From NCBI GenBank assembly GCA_046295655.1, contig JBKBMT010000094.1, forward strand, positions 1-8,754: a DNA stretch of 8,754 nt. Reading direction: 5' to 3'. Numbering within the stretch: position 1 is the stretch's first letter; each line of letters opens with the position of its first letter. The stretch comes from JBKBMT01 sp046295655. GTDB taxonomy: Bacteria > Pseudomonadota > Alphaproteobacteria > Rhodobacterales > Rhodobacteraceae. A model generated the notes under the pieces. It did not search any database and was not told where the DNA came from. It worked only from the letters and a program-made list of their open reading frames with translations. A program made the translations under genes and the position numbers. Of the stretch, positions 1-6,482 are shown one piece after another.

Positions 1-1
1 G

Positions 2-46
2 GCGGCGCAGCAGCTGCCGAAACGTCCGGCCGGAGCGCAGCGATGA
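2..46 (+). CDS. Possible 3' end of an upstream gene (partial)
   Basis: The frame starting at base 2 is open for 14 codons (A A Q Q L P K R P A G A Q R) and stops with a TGA at 44-46 that overlaps the pstC ATG as ATGA. Such overlaps are common for translationally coupled genes inside an operon. Related operons often have pstS or phoR just upstream of pstC, so this could be the tail of either. Fourteen residues carry no recognisable motif, so the assignment is open. The pstC frame is also open up to base 1, so this stretch could instead be non-coding leader. Confidence 0.25.
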   Translation, partial: AAQQLPKRPAGAQR

Positions 47-1419
47 CCAGCCTCGCCTTCATGATCCTCTTTGCCGGCGCCATTGGCGCCTACGCGCTGA
101 ACCGCTACACCGCGCAACAGTTGCGCCTGCGTGGACAGCGTCTGCACTCGCTCGCCGGATTTCACGGATTGTTCGCTGCCCTGCTGGTGGTCGTTCCGGG
201 TCTGGTCTTCCTCATCCTGTGGCTTCTTCTGGAAGGCACCGTGATCGAGCGGATGACGATGGCCGGACTGCCGCCGGGGGTTCTGTCGGGAATGGACAGC
301 GGCGAAACGCAGCTCGTCCTGGCCGAGATCAAGCAGATCGCCGGCGGTCGCATCTTCGGAACGCCCGAGCCGTGGAAGATCGAGGCGGCGGAACGCATGT
401 CCGGTCTCCGGACCTCGGCCGCCAATCTCATGCTGATCCTGCTCATCGCGCTGATCGCCGTCCTGGGCTTCCTCGCCTTTCGCAAGGTGAGCGTGGACTT
501 CCGCGCCCGGCAGGGCGCCGAGGGCATCGTTTCGGGATTGCTGATCTTCTCCTCGACGGTCGCGATCTTCACCACCATCGGTATCATCGCGTCGCTGGTG
601 TTCGAGGCCTTCCGCTTCTTCCAGATGGTTCCGTGGCATGAGTTCCTGTTCGGCACACGGTGGGAACCGCAGATGCCGATCCGCGCCGACCAGATTGCGG
701 CGGAAGGTGCCTTCGGCTGGCTTCCGGTGATGCTCGGGACCCTGGTGATCTCGACCGTCGCGATGCTCATCGCCACGCCAGTGGGACTGCTTTCCGCAAT
801 CTATCTCAACGAGTTCGCATCGCCCCGTTTCCGCAAGGTGGTGAAGCCGGTGCTCGAAATCCTCGCCGGCGTCCCGACCGTGGTCTATGGCTTCTTCGCC
901 GTGCTGGTGATCGCCCCTGCGCTGCGCGGGTTCGGCATGTCGACAGGGCTGCCGATCGCACCCAACACGGCGCTTGCCGCCGGTATCGTCATGGGGGTGA
1001 TGCTGATCCCGTTCATCTCGTCCTTCGCGGACGATGCCTTGGCCGCCGTGCCGCGCAGCCTCCGCGACGGAGCGCTGGCGCTGGGTGCGACGCGCGGCGA
1101 GACGGTGATGAACGTGCTGTTCCCGGCCGCCATTCCGGGAATCGTCGGGGGCATCCTGCTGGCGGTAAGCCGCGCCATCGGCGAGACGATGATCGTCGTG
1201 ATGGCGGCCGGCCTGATCGCCAAGATGACGATCAACCCGCTGGACAGCGTGACCACCGTCACGGTGCAGATCGTGACCCTGCTGATCGGCGACACGTCCT
1301 TCGACAGCCCCAAGACTCTGGCGGCCTTCGCGCTTGGGCTCATGCTGTTCATCGTCACGCTTGGCATCAACATCCTCGCGCTGCGGATCGTCCGCAAGTA
1401 TCGCGAAATCTACGACTGA
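43..1419 (+). CDS. pstC: Phosphate ABC transporter permease PstC, long form
   Basis: One of the two inner-membrane permeases of the PstSCAB high-affinity phosphate importer; it pairs with PstA and is powered by PstB. The protein has 458 residues against about 320 in E. coli PstC. The extra part is an N-terminal half with hydrophobic segments at about 1-20, 43-66, 125-147 and 164-190, resembling the extra domain found in many alphaproteobacterial PstC proteins (DUF3708/PF12501 from memory). The conserved permease core starts near residue 224. The cytoplasmic EAA-type loop that contacts the ATPase lies at about 342-366, with A-L-G-A-T followed by L-F-P-A-A-I-P-G. The ATG at 43 is preceded by GGAG at 32-35 with 7-nt spacing. 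It is the first visible complete gene of the operon, 10 nt before pstA. Confidence in function is high; the start is well supported although the frame stays open upstream. Confidence 0.95.
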   Translation: MTSLAFMILFAGAIGAYALNRYTAQQLRLRGQRLHSLAGFHGLFAALLVVVPGLVFLILWLLLEGTVIERMTMAGLPPGVLSGMDSGETQLVLAEIKQIAGGRIFGTPEPWKIEAAERMSGLRTSAANLMLILLIALIAVLGFLAFRKVSVDFRARQGAEGIVSGLLIFSSTVAIFTTIGIIASLVFEAFRFFQMVPWHEFLFGTRWEPQMPIRADQIAAEGAFGWLPVMLGTLVISTVAMLIATPVGLLSAIYLNEFASPRFRKVVKPVLEILAGVPTVVYGFFAVLVIAPALRGFGMSTGLPIAPNTALAAGIVMGVMLIPFISSFADDALAAVPRSLRDGALALGATRGETVMNVLFPAAIPGIVGGILLAVSRAIGETMIVVMAAGLIAKMTINPLDSVTTVTVQIVTLLIGDTSFDSPKTLAAFALGLMLFIVTLGINILALRIVRKYREIYD

Positions 1420-1429
1420 GGGCCTCGAC

Positions 1430-2728
1430 ATGACCGACACCACCCCCGACATGGCGGCGCCTTCCTCCCGCACAGACTGGGCCTCGTCCGAGATCAACGC
1501 CCGGATCCGCAAGCGCAAGTCGTCAGAGTTCCGGCTCAAGATGATCGGCCTTGTCGCGATCGGCTTCGCGTTCACGATGCTCTTCATCCTGCTTGCATCC
1601 CTGGTGTTCACGGGATTCCGCGCCTTCACCCAGACGCATGTTCGGATCGAGGTATTCTTCGACCCGGCGCTGGTGAACGAGAACAATCTCCCGCGGTCCA
1701 ACTTCCGCCAGATGATGGTCGATTCGATGCTGGCGAAGCTTCCCGGCGCAACCGAGGAGGACGGCCGCAAGGTGGCCGCCATCCTGTCGAACGCAGCCCA
1801 GTTCGTCGCACGCGACCGGCTGGTCGAGAATCCCGCGCTGATCGGCCAGACCCTGACCCTGACCGTGCCGGTGTCGGACCCCTACGACCAGTTGAACAAG
1901 GGGCTTATCGACCGCGCCACGCCCGAGGACATCCGCCGCGTGAAGGACGACGAGATCGCCTTCTTCGACCGCCTGGTCGAGAGCGGGCGGGTCACGCAGC
2001 CGATCAACTGGGCGCTTCTGACCAACGCCGACTCGCGTTTTCCAGAACTCGCCGGGCTGAAGGGCGCGCTCAAGGGGTCTTTCTTCGCGCTGCTCACCTG
2101 TTTCGTTCTGTCGTTCCCCATCGGGATCGGTGCGGCGATCTATCTCGAGGAATTCGCGCCCAAGAACCGCATCTCGGACTTCATCGAGGTGAACATCAAC
2201 AACCTCGCCGCCGTGCCCTCGGTGGTGTTCGGCCTTCTCGGTCTGGCGGTGTTCCTCGGTTGGTTCGGAATGCCCCGATCCGCGCCTTTCGTGGGCGGGA
2301 TGGTTCTGGCGCTGATGACCCTGCCGACGATCATCATCGCCACCCGTGCCGCACTGAAGGCGGTGCCGCCCTCGATCCGCGAGGCGGCGCTGGGGGTCGG
2401 CGCCTCGAAGCAGCAGGTGGTGTTCCAGCATGTCCTGCCGCTGGCCATGCCCGGCATCCTGACCGGCACGATCATCGGCCTAGCACAGGCGCTGGGCGAG
2501 ACCGCGCCGCTGCTGCTGATCGGCATGAACGCCTTTGTCACCGCCGCGCCTGCCACGCCCTTCGACCCCTCGACGGCGCTGCCCACCCAGATCTTCATCT
2601 GGGCCGACAGCCCCGAACGCGGCTTTGTCAGCCGCACCTCGGCAGCGATCCTCGTGCTGCTCGGGTTCCTCGTGATGATGAACGCCCTCGCCATCTTCCT
2701 GCGCAACAGGTTCGAGCGGAAGTGGTAA
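1430..2728 (+). CDS. pstA: Phosphate ABC transporter permease PstA, long form
   Basis: Second permease of the Pst phosphate importer, partner of PstC. At 432 residues it is much longer than E. coli PstA (about 296). A basic cytoplasmic N-terminus (residues 21-37, rich in R and K) precedes a membrane segment at about 38-63. A hydrophilic insert of some 145 residues (about 66-210), probably periplasmic, follows; it matches in position the N-terminal DUF3333 (PF11812, from memory) of alphaproteobacterial PstA. The permease core begins near residue 212. The EAA loop is canonical: E318-A-A-L-G, then V-L-P-L-A-M-P-G. The chosen ATG at 1430 has GAGGG at 1418-1422 with 7-nt spacing and lies 10 nt after the pstC stop; upstream in-frame starts lie inside pstC and are unlikely. 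The stop TAA at 2726-2728 is 17 nt before the preferred pstB start. Confidence 0.95.
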   Translation: MTDTTPDMAAPSSRTDWASSEINARIRKRKSSEFRLKMIGLVAIGFAFTMLFILLASLVFTGFRAFTQTHVRIEVFFDPALVNENNLPRSNFRQMMVDSMLAKLPGATEEDGRKVAAILSNAAQFVARDRLVENPALIGQTLTLTVPVSDPYDQLNKGLIDRATPEDIRRVKDDEIAFFDRLVESGRVTQPINWALLTNADSRFPELAGLKGALKGSFFALLTCFVLSFPIGIGAAIYLEEFAPKNRISDFIEVNINNLAAVPSVVFGLLGLAVFLGWFGMPRSAPFVGGMVLALMTLPTIIIATRAALKAVPPSIREAALGVGASKQQVVFQHVLPLAMPGILTGTIIGLAQALGETAPLLLIGMNAFVTAAPATPFDPSTALPTQIFIWADSPERGFVSRTSAAILVLLGFLVMMNALAIFLRNRFERKW

Positions 2729-2731
2729 TGG

Positions 2732-2738
2732 AAGGAAG
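2732..2738 (+). promoter_or_regulatory. Ribosome-binding site that decides the pstB start
   Basis: AAGGAAG sits 7 nt before the ATG at 2746. An earlier in-frame ATG at 2728-2730 overlaps the last base of the pstA stop codon and would add six residues (M E G R S T). The purine-rich element lies at normal distance only from the 2746 start, so that start is preferred; the 2728 start could still be used at a low level by ribosomes finishing pstA. Confidence 0.6.
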
Positions 2739-2745
2739 ATCGACC

Positions 2746-3543
2746 ATGAACGACATGCGCCTTTCGGAGCGGGCCGTGGACGCCAGCGACGTCAAGATCA
2801 CAGCGAGGGGCTGCCAGGTCTATTACGGCGCCACCCATGCGCTGAAGGATGTCGACATCGACATCAAGGACCGGACGGTGACGGCCTTCATCGGCCCGTC
2901 GGGCTGTGGCAAGTCCACCTTCCTGCGCTGCCTGAACCGGATGAACGACACGATCGACATCTGCCGGGTGGAGGGAAAGATCACCCTCGATGGGCAGGAC
3001 ATCTATGATCCGCGCGTCGATCCGGTGCAGTTGCGCGCCCGTGTGGGAATGGTGTTCCAGAAACCGAACCCCTTCCCCAAGTCGATCTACGACAACGTGG
3101 CCTATGGTCCGCGCATCCACGGCCTTGCGCGCAACAAGGCCGAGCTTGACGAGATCGTCGAGAAATCGTTGCGTCGGGGCGCGCTGTGGAACGAGGTCAA
3201 GGACCGGCTCGACGCGCCCGGCACGGGTCTCTCTGGGGGGCAGCAGCAGCGGCTGTGCATTGCCCGCGCGGTGGCCACCGGCCCCGAGGTGCTGCTGATG
3301 GACGAGCCCTGTTCGGCCCTCGACCCGATCGCCACGGCCCAGGTCGAGGAGCTGATCGAGGAGCTGCGCGAGAACTTTGCGGTGGTGATCGTCACCCACT
3401 CCATGCAGCAGGCAGCCCGCGTCAGCCAGCGCACCGCCTTCTTTCACCTCGGGCATCTCGTCGAATACGGCGAGACCGGACAGATCTTCACCAACCCGAA
3501 GGATCCCCGGACCGAAAGCTACATCACCGGCCGGATCGGCTGA
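2746..3543 (+). CDS. pstB: Phosphate ABC transporter ATPase PstB
   Basis: Cytoplasmic ATPase that drives the PstC-PstA channel. All ABC motifs are present with family-typical sequences: Walker A G-P-S-G-C-G-K-S-T at 50-58, a Q-loop with the PstB-typical F-Q-K-P-N-P-F-P, signature L-S-G-G-Q-Q-Q-R at 162-169, Walker B V-L-L-M-D-E-P at 182-188 followed by C-S-A-L-D-P, and switch histidine H218 in V-T-H-S-M. The F-Q-K-P-N-P-F-P stretch separates PstB from amino-acid importer ATPases. Length, 265 residues, is normal. The start at 2746 was chosen for its Shine-Dalgarno element. It is followed after 11 nt by phoU. No anomaly was seen. Confidence 0.97.
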   Translation: MNDMRLSERAVDASDVKITARGCQVYYGATHALKDVDIDIKDRTVTAFIGPSGCGKSTFLRCLNRMNDTIDICRVEGKITLDGQDIYDPRVDPVQLRARVGMVFQKPNPFPKSIYDNVAYGPRIHGLARNKAELDEIVEKSLRRGALWNEVKDRLDAPGTGLSGGQQQRLCIARAVATGPEVLLMDEPCSALDPIATAQVEELIEELRENFAVVIVTHSMQQAARVSQRTAFFHLGHLVEYGETGQIFTNPKDPRTESYITGRIG

Positions 3544-3554
3544 CGGAGAACGCC

Positions 3555-4271
3555 ATGCAGAACGAACCGCATATCCAGTCGGTCTTCGACCGGGATCTGG
3601 AGGCTATCCAGGCGCTCATCATGAAGATGGGCGGTCTGGTCGAGACGGCGACGCTCGATGCCGCCCGCGCGCTGGAAAACCGGGACGAGGAACTCGCGCG
3701 GCAGGTTGTGGCGCAGGATCGTGCCATCGACGCGCTGGAGGCCCAGGTCAACGAGGAGGTGGCGCGCGTGATCGCCCTGCGCGCCCCGACTGCCGGCGAT
3801 CTGCGGACTGTCCTGACGGTGCTGAAGATTTCGGGTGGGCTGGAACGGATGGGCGATTACGCCAAGAACATCGCCAAACGCTCGACCGTGCTGGCGCAGA
3901 TGCCCCCGATCAACGGCGCCGCCGGAACCCTGCGCCGCATGGCGAAGCAGGTGGAGCAGATGCTGAAGGATGCGCTTGACGCCTATATCCGCCGGGATGC
4001 CGCACTTGCGGCGGACGTGCGGGCGCGGGATCAGGACGTGGACCAGATCTACAACACCCTGTTCCGGGTGCTGCTGACGCACATGCTGGAGGACCCGCGG
4101 TCGATCACCACCTGCATGCATCTGCATTTCATTGCCAAGAACATCGAGCGCATGGGCGATCATGCCACCGGAATAGCCGAACAGGTGATCTATCTCGTCA
4201 CCGGCGCGATCCCCGAAGAGCCGCGACCGAAGGACGACAAGACCCCGTTCGTCGCCTCGGTGAACGACTGA
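3555..4271 (+). CDS. phoU: Phosphate signalling regulator PhoU
   Basis: PhoU family members link the Pst transporter to the PhoR/PhoB two-component system and repress the Pho regulon when phosphate is plentiful. The 238-residue protein is all-helical in appearance and contains the two-fold PhoU repeat, each half carrying the metal-binding E-R-M-G-D signature: E97-D101 (followed by Y-A-K-N-I-A-K) and E198-D202 (followed by H-A-T-G-I-A). Length is normal for the family. GGAG at 3545-3548 precedes the ATG. The gene lies 11 nt after pstB and 10 nt before phoB, so it should be co-transcribed with both. Confidence 0.96.
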   Translation: MQNEPHIQSVFDRDLEAIQALIMKMGGLVETATLDAARALENRDEELARQVVAQDRAIDALEAQVNEEVARVIALRAPTAGDLRTVLTVLKISGGLERMGDYAKNIAKRSTVLAQMPPINGAAGTLRRMAKQVEQMLKDALDAYIRRDAALAADVRARDQDVDQIYNTLFRVLLTHMLEDPRSITTCMHLHFIAKNIERMGDHATGIAEQVIYLVTGAIPEEPRPKDDKTPFVASVND

Positions 4272-4281
4272 AGGGCACCCC

Positions 4282-4974
4282 ATGCTTGCGCACAAGAAAC
4301 CGAGCGTCCTGCTCGTCGAGGACGAAAGCGCCCAGCGCGAGGTGCTGAAATACAATCTCGAGGCGGAAGGTTTCGACGTCGTGATCGCCGAGACGGGCGA
4401 CGAGGCGCTGCTGCTGGTGCAGGAGGAAACCCCCGACCTGATCCTGCTCGACTGGATGCTGCCCAATGTCTCGGGCATCGAGGTCTGCCGTCAGGTCAAG
4501 GCAAGGCCCGAGACGCGGGCGATTCCGATCGTGATGCTTTCGGCGCGGTCGGAGGAACTCGACCGCGTGCGCGGGCTCGAGACCGGGGCGGACGATTACG
4601 TGGTCAAACCGTATTCCGTCGCCGAACTCATGGCCCGGCTGCGCACGCAGCTGCGCCGCACGCGTCCGGCAAGCCTTGGCGAGCGGCTGGTATTCGAGGA
4701 CATATTGCTCGACTCCGCCGAGCACCGCGTCTATCGCGCCGGACAGACCATCAGCCTCGGGCCGACCGAGTTCCGGCTGCTGTCGACGCTGATGGAGAAA
4801 CCGGGCCGGGTCTGGAGCCGCGAACAGCTGCTGGACCGGGTCTGGGGCCGCGACATCTACGTCGACACGCGCACCGTGGATGTCCATATCGGCCGGCTGC
4901 GCAAGGCGCTGATGCGGCATGGCGGCTCGGACCCGGTGCGCACGGTGCGCGGCGCAGGCTACGCGCTGGGCTGA
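4282..4974 (+). CDS. phoB: Phosphate regulon response regulator PhoB
   Basis: OmpR/PhoB-family transcription factor that activates phosphate-starvation genes after phosphorylation by PhoR. The receiver domain (about 8-125) has the acidic pair E13-D14, phospho-acceptor D57 in L-L-D-W-M-L-P, the switch residue S87 and K109 in V-V-K-P-Y. The D-W-M-L-P context is typical of PhoB itself. A C-terminal winged-helix DNA-binding domain fills about 130-230, ending in the usual V-R-G-x-G-Y. Length is 230 residues. AAGGG at 4271-4275 provides the ribosome-binding site. As last gene of the operon it would raise its own level under phosphate starvation if the upstream promoter carries a Pho box, which lies outside the window. 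Its last 16 bp overlap the 3' end of the convergent hydrolase gene. Confidence 0.96.
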   Translation: MLAHKKPSVLLVEDESAQREVLKYNLEAEGFDVVIAETGDEALLLVQEETPDLILLDWMLPNVSGIEVCRQVKARPETRAIPIVMLSARSEELDRVRGLETGADDYVVKPYSVAELMARLRTQLRRTRPASLGERLVFEDILLDSAEHRVYRAGQTISLGPTEFRLLSTLMEKPGRVWSREQLLDRVWGRDIYVDTRTVDVHIGRLRKALMRHGGSDPVRTVRGAGYALG

Positions 4975-5810
4975 GCCACCCCCATCCGCACCTCGGCCAG
5001 CCAGGCGCGGATCGCGGCCAGGCTTTCCGGCTCGTCGAGGAAGGGGATGTGCGCGCGGTCGGGCACCTCGGCGAATGTCATGTCCGGGCGCCGGCGGCGC
5101 ATCTCGGCCGCAGCCGCCGGGGACAGAAGGTCCGAATTCGCGCCACGGATCAGCGCCAGCGGCAGGCCCGCGCAGGCATCGAACAGCGGCCATGTGTCCG
5201 TATCGCCTGCGTCGTAGGCGGCCAGGAAGGCATCGCGCAGAGTCGGATCGTAGTTGATCGTCAGGCCCGAGCCGGTTGCGACGTAGTGCTTGCATGCCTC
5301 TTCCAGCCAGCGTTCCGGGGGAACGCCCCGGAATCCGTCCATGAAAGCCTCGAGCGCCTGCGCGGCCTCGGCATGGGTGCGCGCCGCCGGGTTGCGACCG
5401 ACATAGCCCTTGATCCGGTCGAGCCCCGCCCGTTCCAGCTGCGGACCGACATCGTTGAGACACAGGCCCAGCAGCCGGTCCCGCGCCGTCGCGGCAAGGA
5501 ACATCCCCACCAGCCCGCCGCGCGAAGTTCCGATCACCGCCGCCGCGCCGACTCCGAGATGGTCGAGCAGTTCGACCGCATCCAGCGCCTCGCGCGGAAC
5601 CGTATAGCTCGCCGCGCCGGTCCAGTCCGACCCGCCGCGACCGCGATAGTCCATGCGGATCAGCCGGACATCCGGCAGATGCGGCGCGAGATAGTCGAAA
5701 TCCGACCCGTTCCGGGTCAGTCCCGACAGGCAAAGCACGGGCAGCCCCTGGCCTTCGTCGGCAAAGGCTATGGCGGCGCCATCGGATGCGGTAAAGCGGC
5801 TCTTGCTCAC
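4959..5810 (-). CDS. Alpha/beta-fold hydrolase, substrate unknown
   Basis: A 283-residue soluble alpha/beta hydrolase. The nucleophile elbow is G94-T-S96-R-G98, the likely acid is D227 (in R-G-A-N-S-D) and the histidine is H254 (in D-R-A-H-I-P-F), giving a complete Ser-Asp-His triad in the normal order. The usual H-G oxyanion motif is replaced by L-S-G-L-T-R near residues 28-33, a variant common in this superfamily. D-Y-R-G-R-G-G-S-D at 54-62 matches the conserved strand after the oxyanion loop. A cap-like helical region spans about 125-205. No signal peptide was seen, so it is probably cytoplasmic. The start is GTG at 5808-5810 with GAGG at 5816-5819 and 5-nt spacing; another in-frame GTG 22 codons upstream (5874-5876) is less likely because the added residues look non-coding. 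It lies downstream of irr on the same strand (89-nt gap) and may share its transcript. The substrate cannot be inferred. Confidence 0.88.
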   Translation of the reverse strand: MSKSRFTASDGAAIAFADEGQGLPVLCLSGLTRNGSDFDYLAPHLPDVRLIRMDYRGRGGSDWTGAASYTVPREALDAVELLDHLGVGAAAVIGTSRGGLVGMFLAATARDRLLGLCLNDVGPQLERAGLDRIKGYVGRNPAARTHAEAAQALEAFMDGFRGVPPERWLEEACKHYVATGSGLTINYDPTLRDAFLAAYDAGDTDTWPLFDACAGLPLALIRGANSDLLSPAAAAEMRRRRPDMTFAEVPDRAHIPFLDEPESLAAIRAWLAEVRMGVAQPSA

Positions 5811-5811
5811 G

Positions 5812-5854
5812 GGGGCCTCGCGGGTTCGGGCGTCGGAGCCGGAGCCGAGGCCCC
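5812..5854 (-). promoter_or_regulatory. Hairpin enclosing the hydrolase ribosome-binding site
   Basis: GGGGCCTCG at 5812-5820 and CGAGGCCCC at 5846-5854 are perfect 9-bp complements separated by 25 nt. In the - strand transcript the 3' arm contains the GAGG Shine-Dalgarno sequence and ends one base before the GTG start codon, so folding would block ribosome access. There is no T-run, so it does not look like a terminator. A regulatory role (translation dependent on unfolding, or on ribosomes arriving from irr) is inferred from the pairing only. Confidence 0.45.
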
Positions 5855-5899
5855 GGTGGTTCCGCGACCGTTGCACAGGCTCGCGCAGGGGAAAAGGGG

Positions 5900-6340
5900 T
5901 CAGCCCAGACGGCGGAGACGAAAGACGATGTCCACCCGGCTTATCTCGGTCCCCTCCGGGGCAGGCGGAAGCCCGGACACGGTAAACCCCTCGGACGGGG
6001 CGTCGGTCAGTTCCGCGGTGTCTTCCCAGTAGTAATGCGGATGGTCGTCGATCCGGGTATCGAAATAGCTGCGGGCCCCGTCCACCGTGACCTCGTTCAA
6101 CAACCCGGCATCGCAGAAGGCCCGCAAGGTATTGTAGACCGTGGCAAGCGATACCTTCTCGCCGGTGTCGAGCGTTGCGGCGAACAGGCTTTCGGCCGTC
6201 ACATGCCGGTCGCGACCGTCCCCGACCAGAAGCGCCGCCAGGGTCTGCCGTTGACGGGTGGGGCGCAGCCCCGCACGGGAAAGCCACATGGCCGCGCGGT
6301 CCATGCTGCGGTCGTCGAGCGTCGAAAGCGTATCCGTCAT
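5900..6340 (-). CDS. irr: Fur-family iron response regulator Irr
   Basis: Irr is the alphaproteobacterial Fur-family regulator that senses heme status and controls iron uptake, heme synthesis and iron-storage genes. The 146-residue protein has the Fur winged-helix (about 15-90) with the Irr-type start L-R-P-T-R-Q-R at 25-31 and recognition helix S-L-A-T-V-Y-N-T-L at 64-72. The C-terminal dimerisation part contains H-P-H-Y-Y-W-E-D at 100-107. There is no Cys-x-x-Cys zinc site (only one cysteine, C76) and no Cys-Pro heme regulatory motif of the Bradyrhizobium type. These features separate it from Fur, Zur and PerR. Divergent fabA and the absence of other metal genes fit the Irr arrangement I associate with Rhodobacterales. 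No Shine-Dalgarno sequence precedes the ATG; an internal ATG at codon 13 is not better placed, so a leaderless message is plausible. Confidence 0.9.
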   Translation of the reverse strand: MTDTLSTLDDRSMDRAAMWLSRAGLRPTRQRQTLAALLVGDGRDRHVTAESLFAATLDTGEKVSLATVYNTLRAFCDAGLLNEVTVDGARSYFDTRIDDHPHYYWEDTAELTDAPSEGFTVSGLPPAPEGTEISRVDIVFRLRRLG

Positions 6341-6358
6341 GCGGAATAGTTAGTCCGC
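6341..6358. promoter_or_regulatory. 18-bp imperfect palindrome at the irr start, candidate operator
   Basis: GCGGAATAGTTAGTCCGC reads as two GCGGA arms around TA-xx-TA; 14 of 18 positions are symmetric. It abuts the irr start codon (the complement of its ATG is 6338-6340) and covers the presumed -10 region, so a bound protein would block irr transcription. Candidates are an iron-responsive regulator (the Rhodobacterales 'Iron-Rhodo-box' factor IscR, or Irr itself), but I cannot confirm the consensus from memory. Confidence 0.45.
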
Positions 6359-6375
6359 ATCGCGTGCATTTTCAA
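6346..6375 (-). promoter_or_regulatory. Candidate irr promoter
   Basis: On the - strand TTGAAA (6370-6375) is five of six to the -35 consensus. A weak -10 follows: TAACTA at 17-nt spacing (6347-6352) or AACTAT at 18-nt spacing (6346-6351). A transcription start at the usual distance would fall at or next to the irr ATG, in line with the missing ribosome-binding site. Confidence 0.35.
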
Positions 6376-6386
6376 ACGGAATCCGC

Positions 6387-6449
6387 TTGACACCGCCAAA
6401 GGCCGCGCGATGCCCCGGCCTTGCCCTCGTGCCGGCCGGACGCTAAACC
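6387..6449 (+). promoter_or_regulatory. Candidate fabA promoter elements
   Basis: Two possibilities are visible. A perfect TTGACA lies at 6387-6392 but has no convincing -10 at 16-18 nt. A weaker pair, TTGCCC at 6421-6426 and TAAACC at 6444-6449, has exact 17-nt spacing and would start transcription about 27 nt before the fabA start. Which one is used decides whether the inverted repeat at 6411-6467 is transcribed. Confidence 0.3.
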
Positions 6450-6467
6450 CGACCGGAGGCCGGGGCA
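6411..6467. repeat. Two-tier inverted repeat in the fabA upstream region
   Basis: Outer arms TGCCCCGGCC (6411-6420) and GGCCGGGGCA (6458-6467) are perfect 10-bp complements. Inside them CCGGCCGG (6432-6439) pairs with CCGACCGG (6449-6456) with one C-A mismatch, leaving a short apical loop. The structure ends 3 nt before the GGAGG ribosome-binding site of fabA (6471-6475). There is no T-run, so it is not a standard terminator; leader RNA control or protein binding at DNA level are both possible. Confidence 0.5.
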
Positions 6468-6482
6468 GCGGGAGGCAGCAGG

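Noticed and set aside
2140..3456. 438-codon open frame on the - strand opposite pstA and pstB
   Set aside because: Antisense shadow of two well-identified genes in high-GC DNA; the translation has no family motifs and spans the pstA-pstB junction.
4198..5733. 511-codon open frame on the - strand across phoU, phoB and the hydrolase
   Set aside because: Runs antisense to phoB and out of frame through the hydrolase, whose own frame has a complete catalytic triad; the translation looks like GC-rich noise.
5049..6032. 327-codon open frame on the + strand opposite the hydrolase and the end of irr
   Set aside because: Shadow frame: arginine- and proline-rich with no domain, no ribosome-binding site, and both opposite genes are clear.
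5811..6287. In-frame extension of the hydrolase upstream of the GTG start, reaching into irr
   Set aside because: The added residues do not resemble any domain and overlap irr on the same strand; the GTG at 5808-5810 has a ribosome-binding site and matches the normal N-terminus of the fold.
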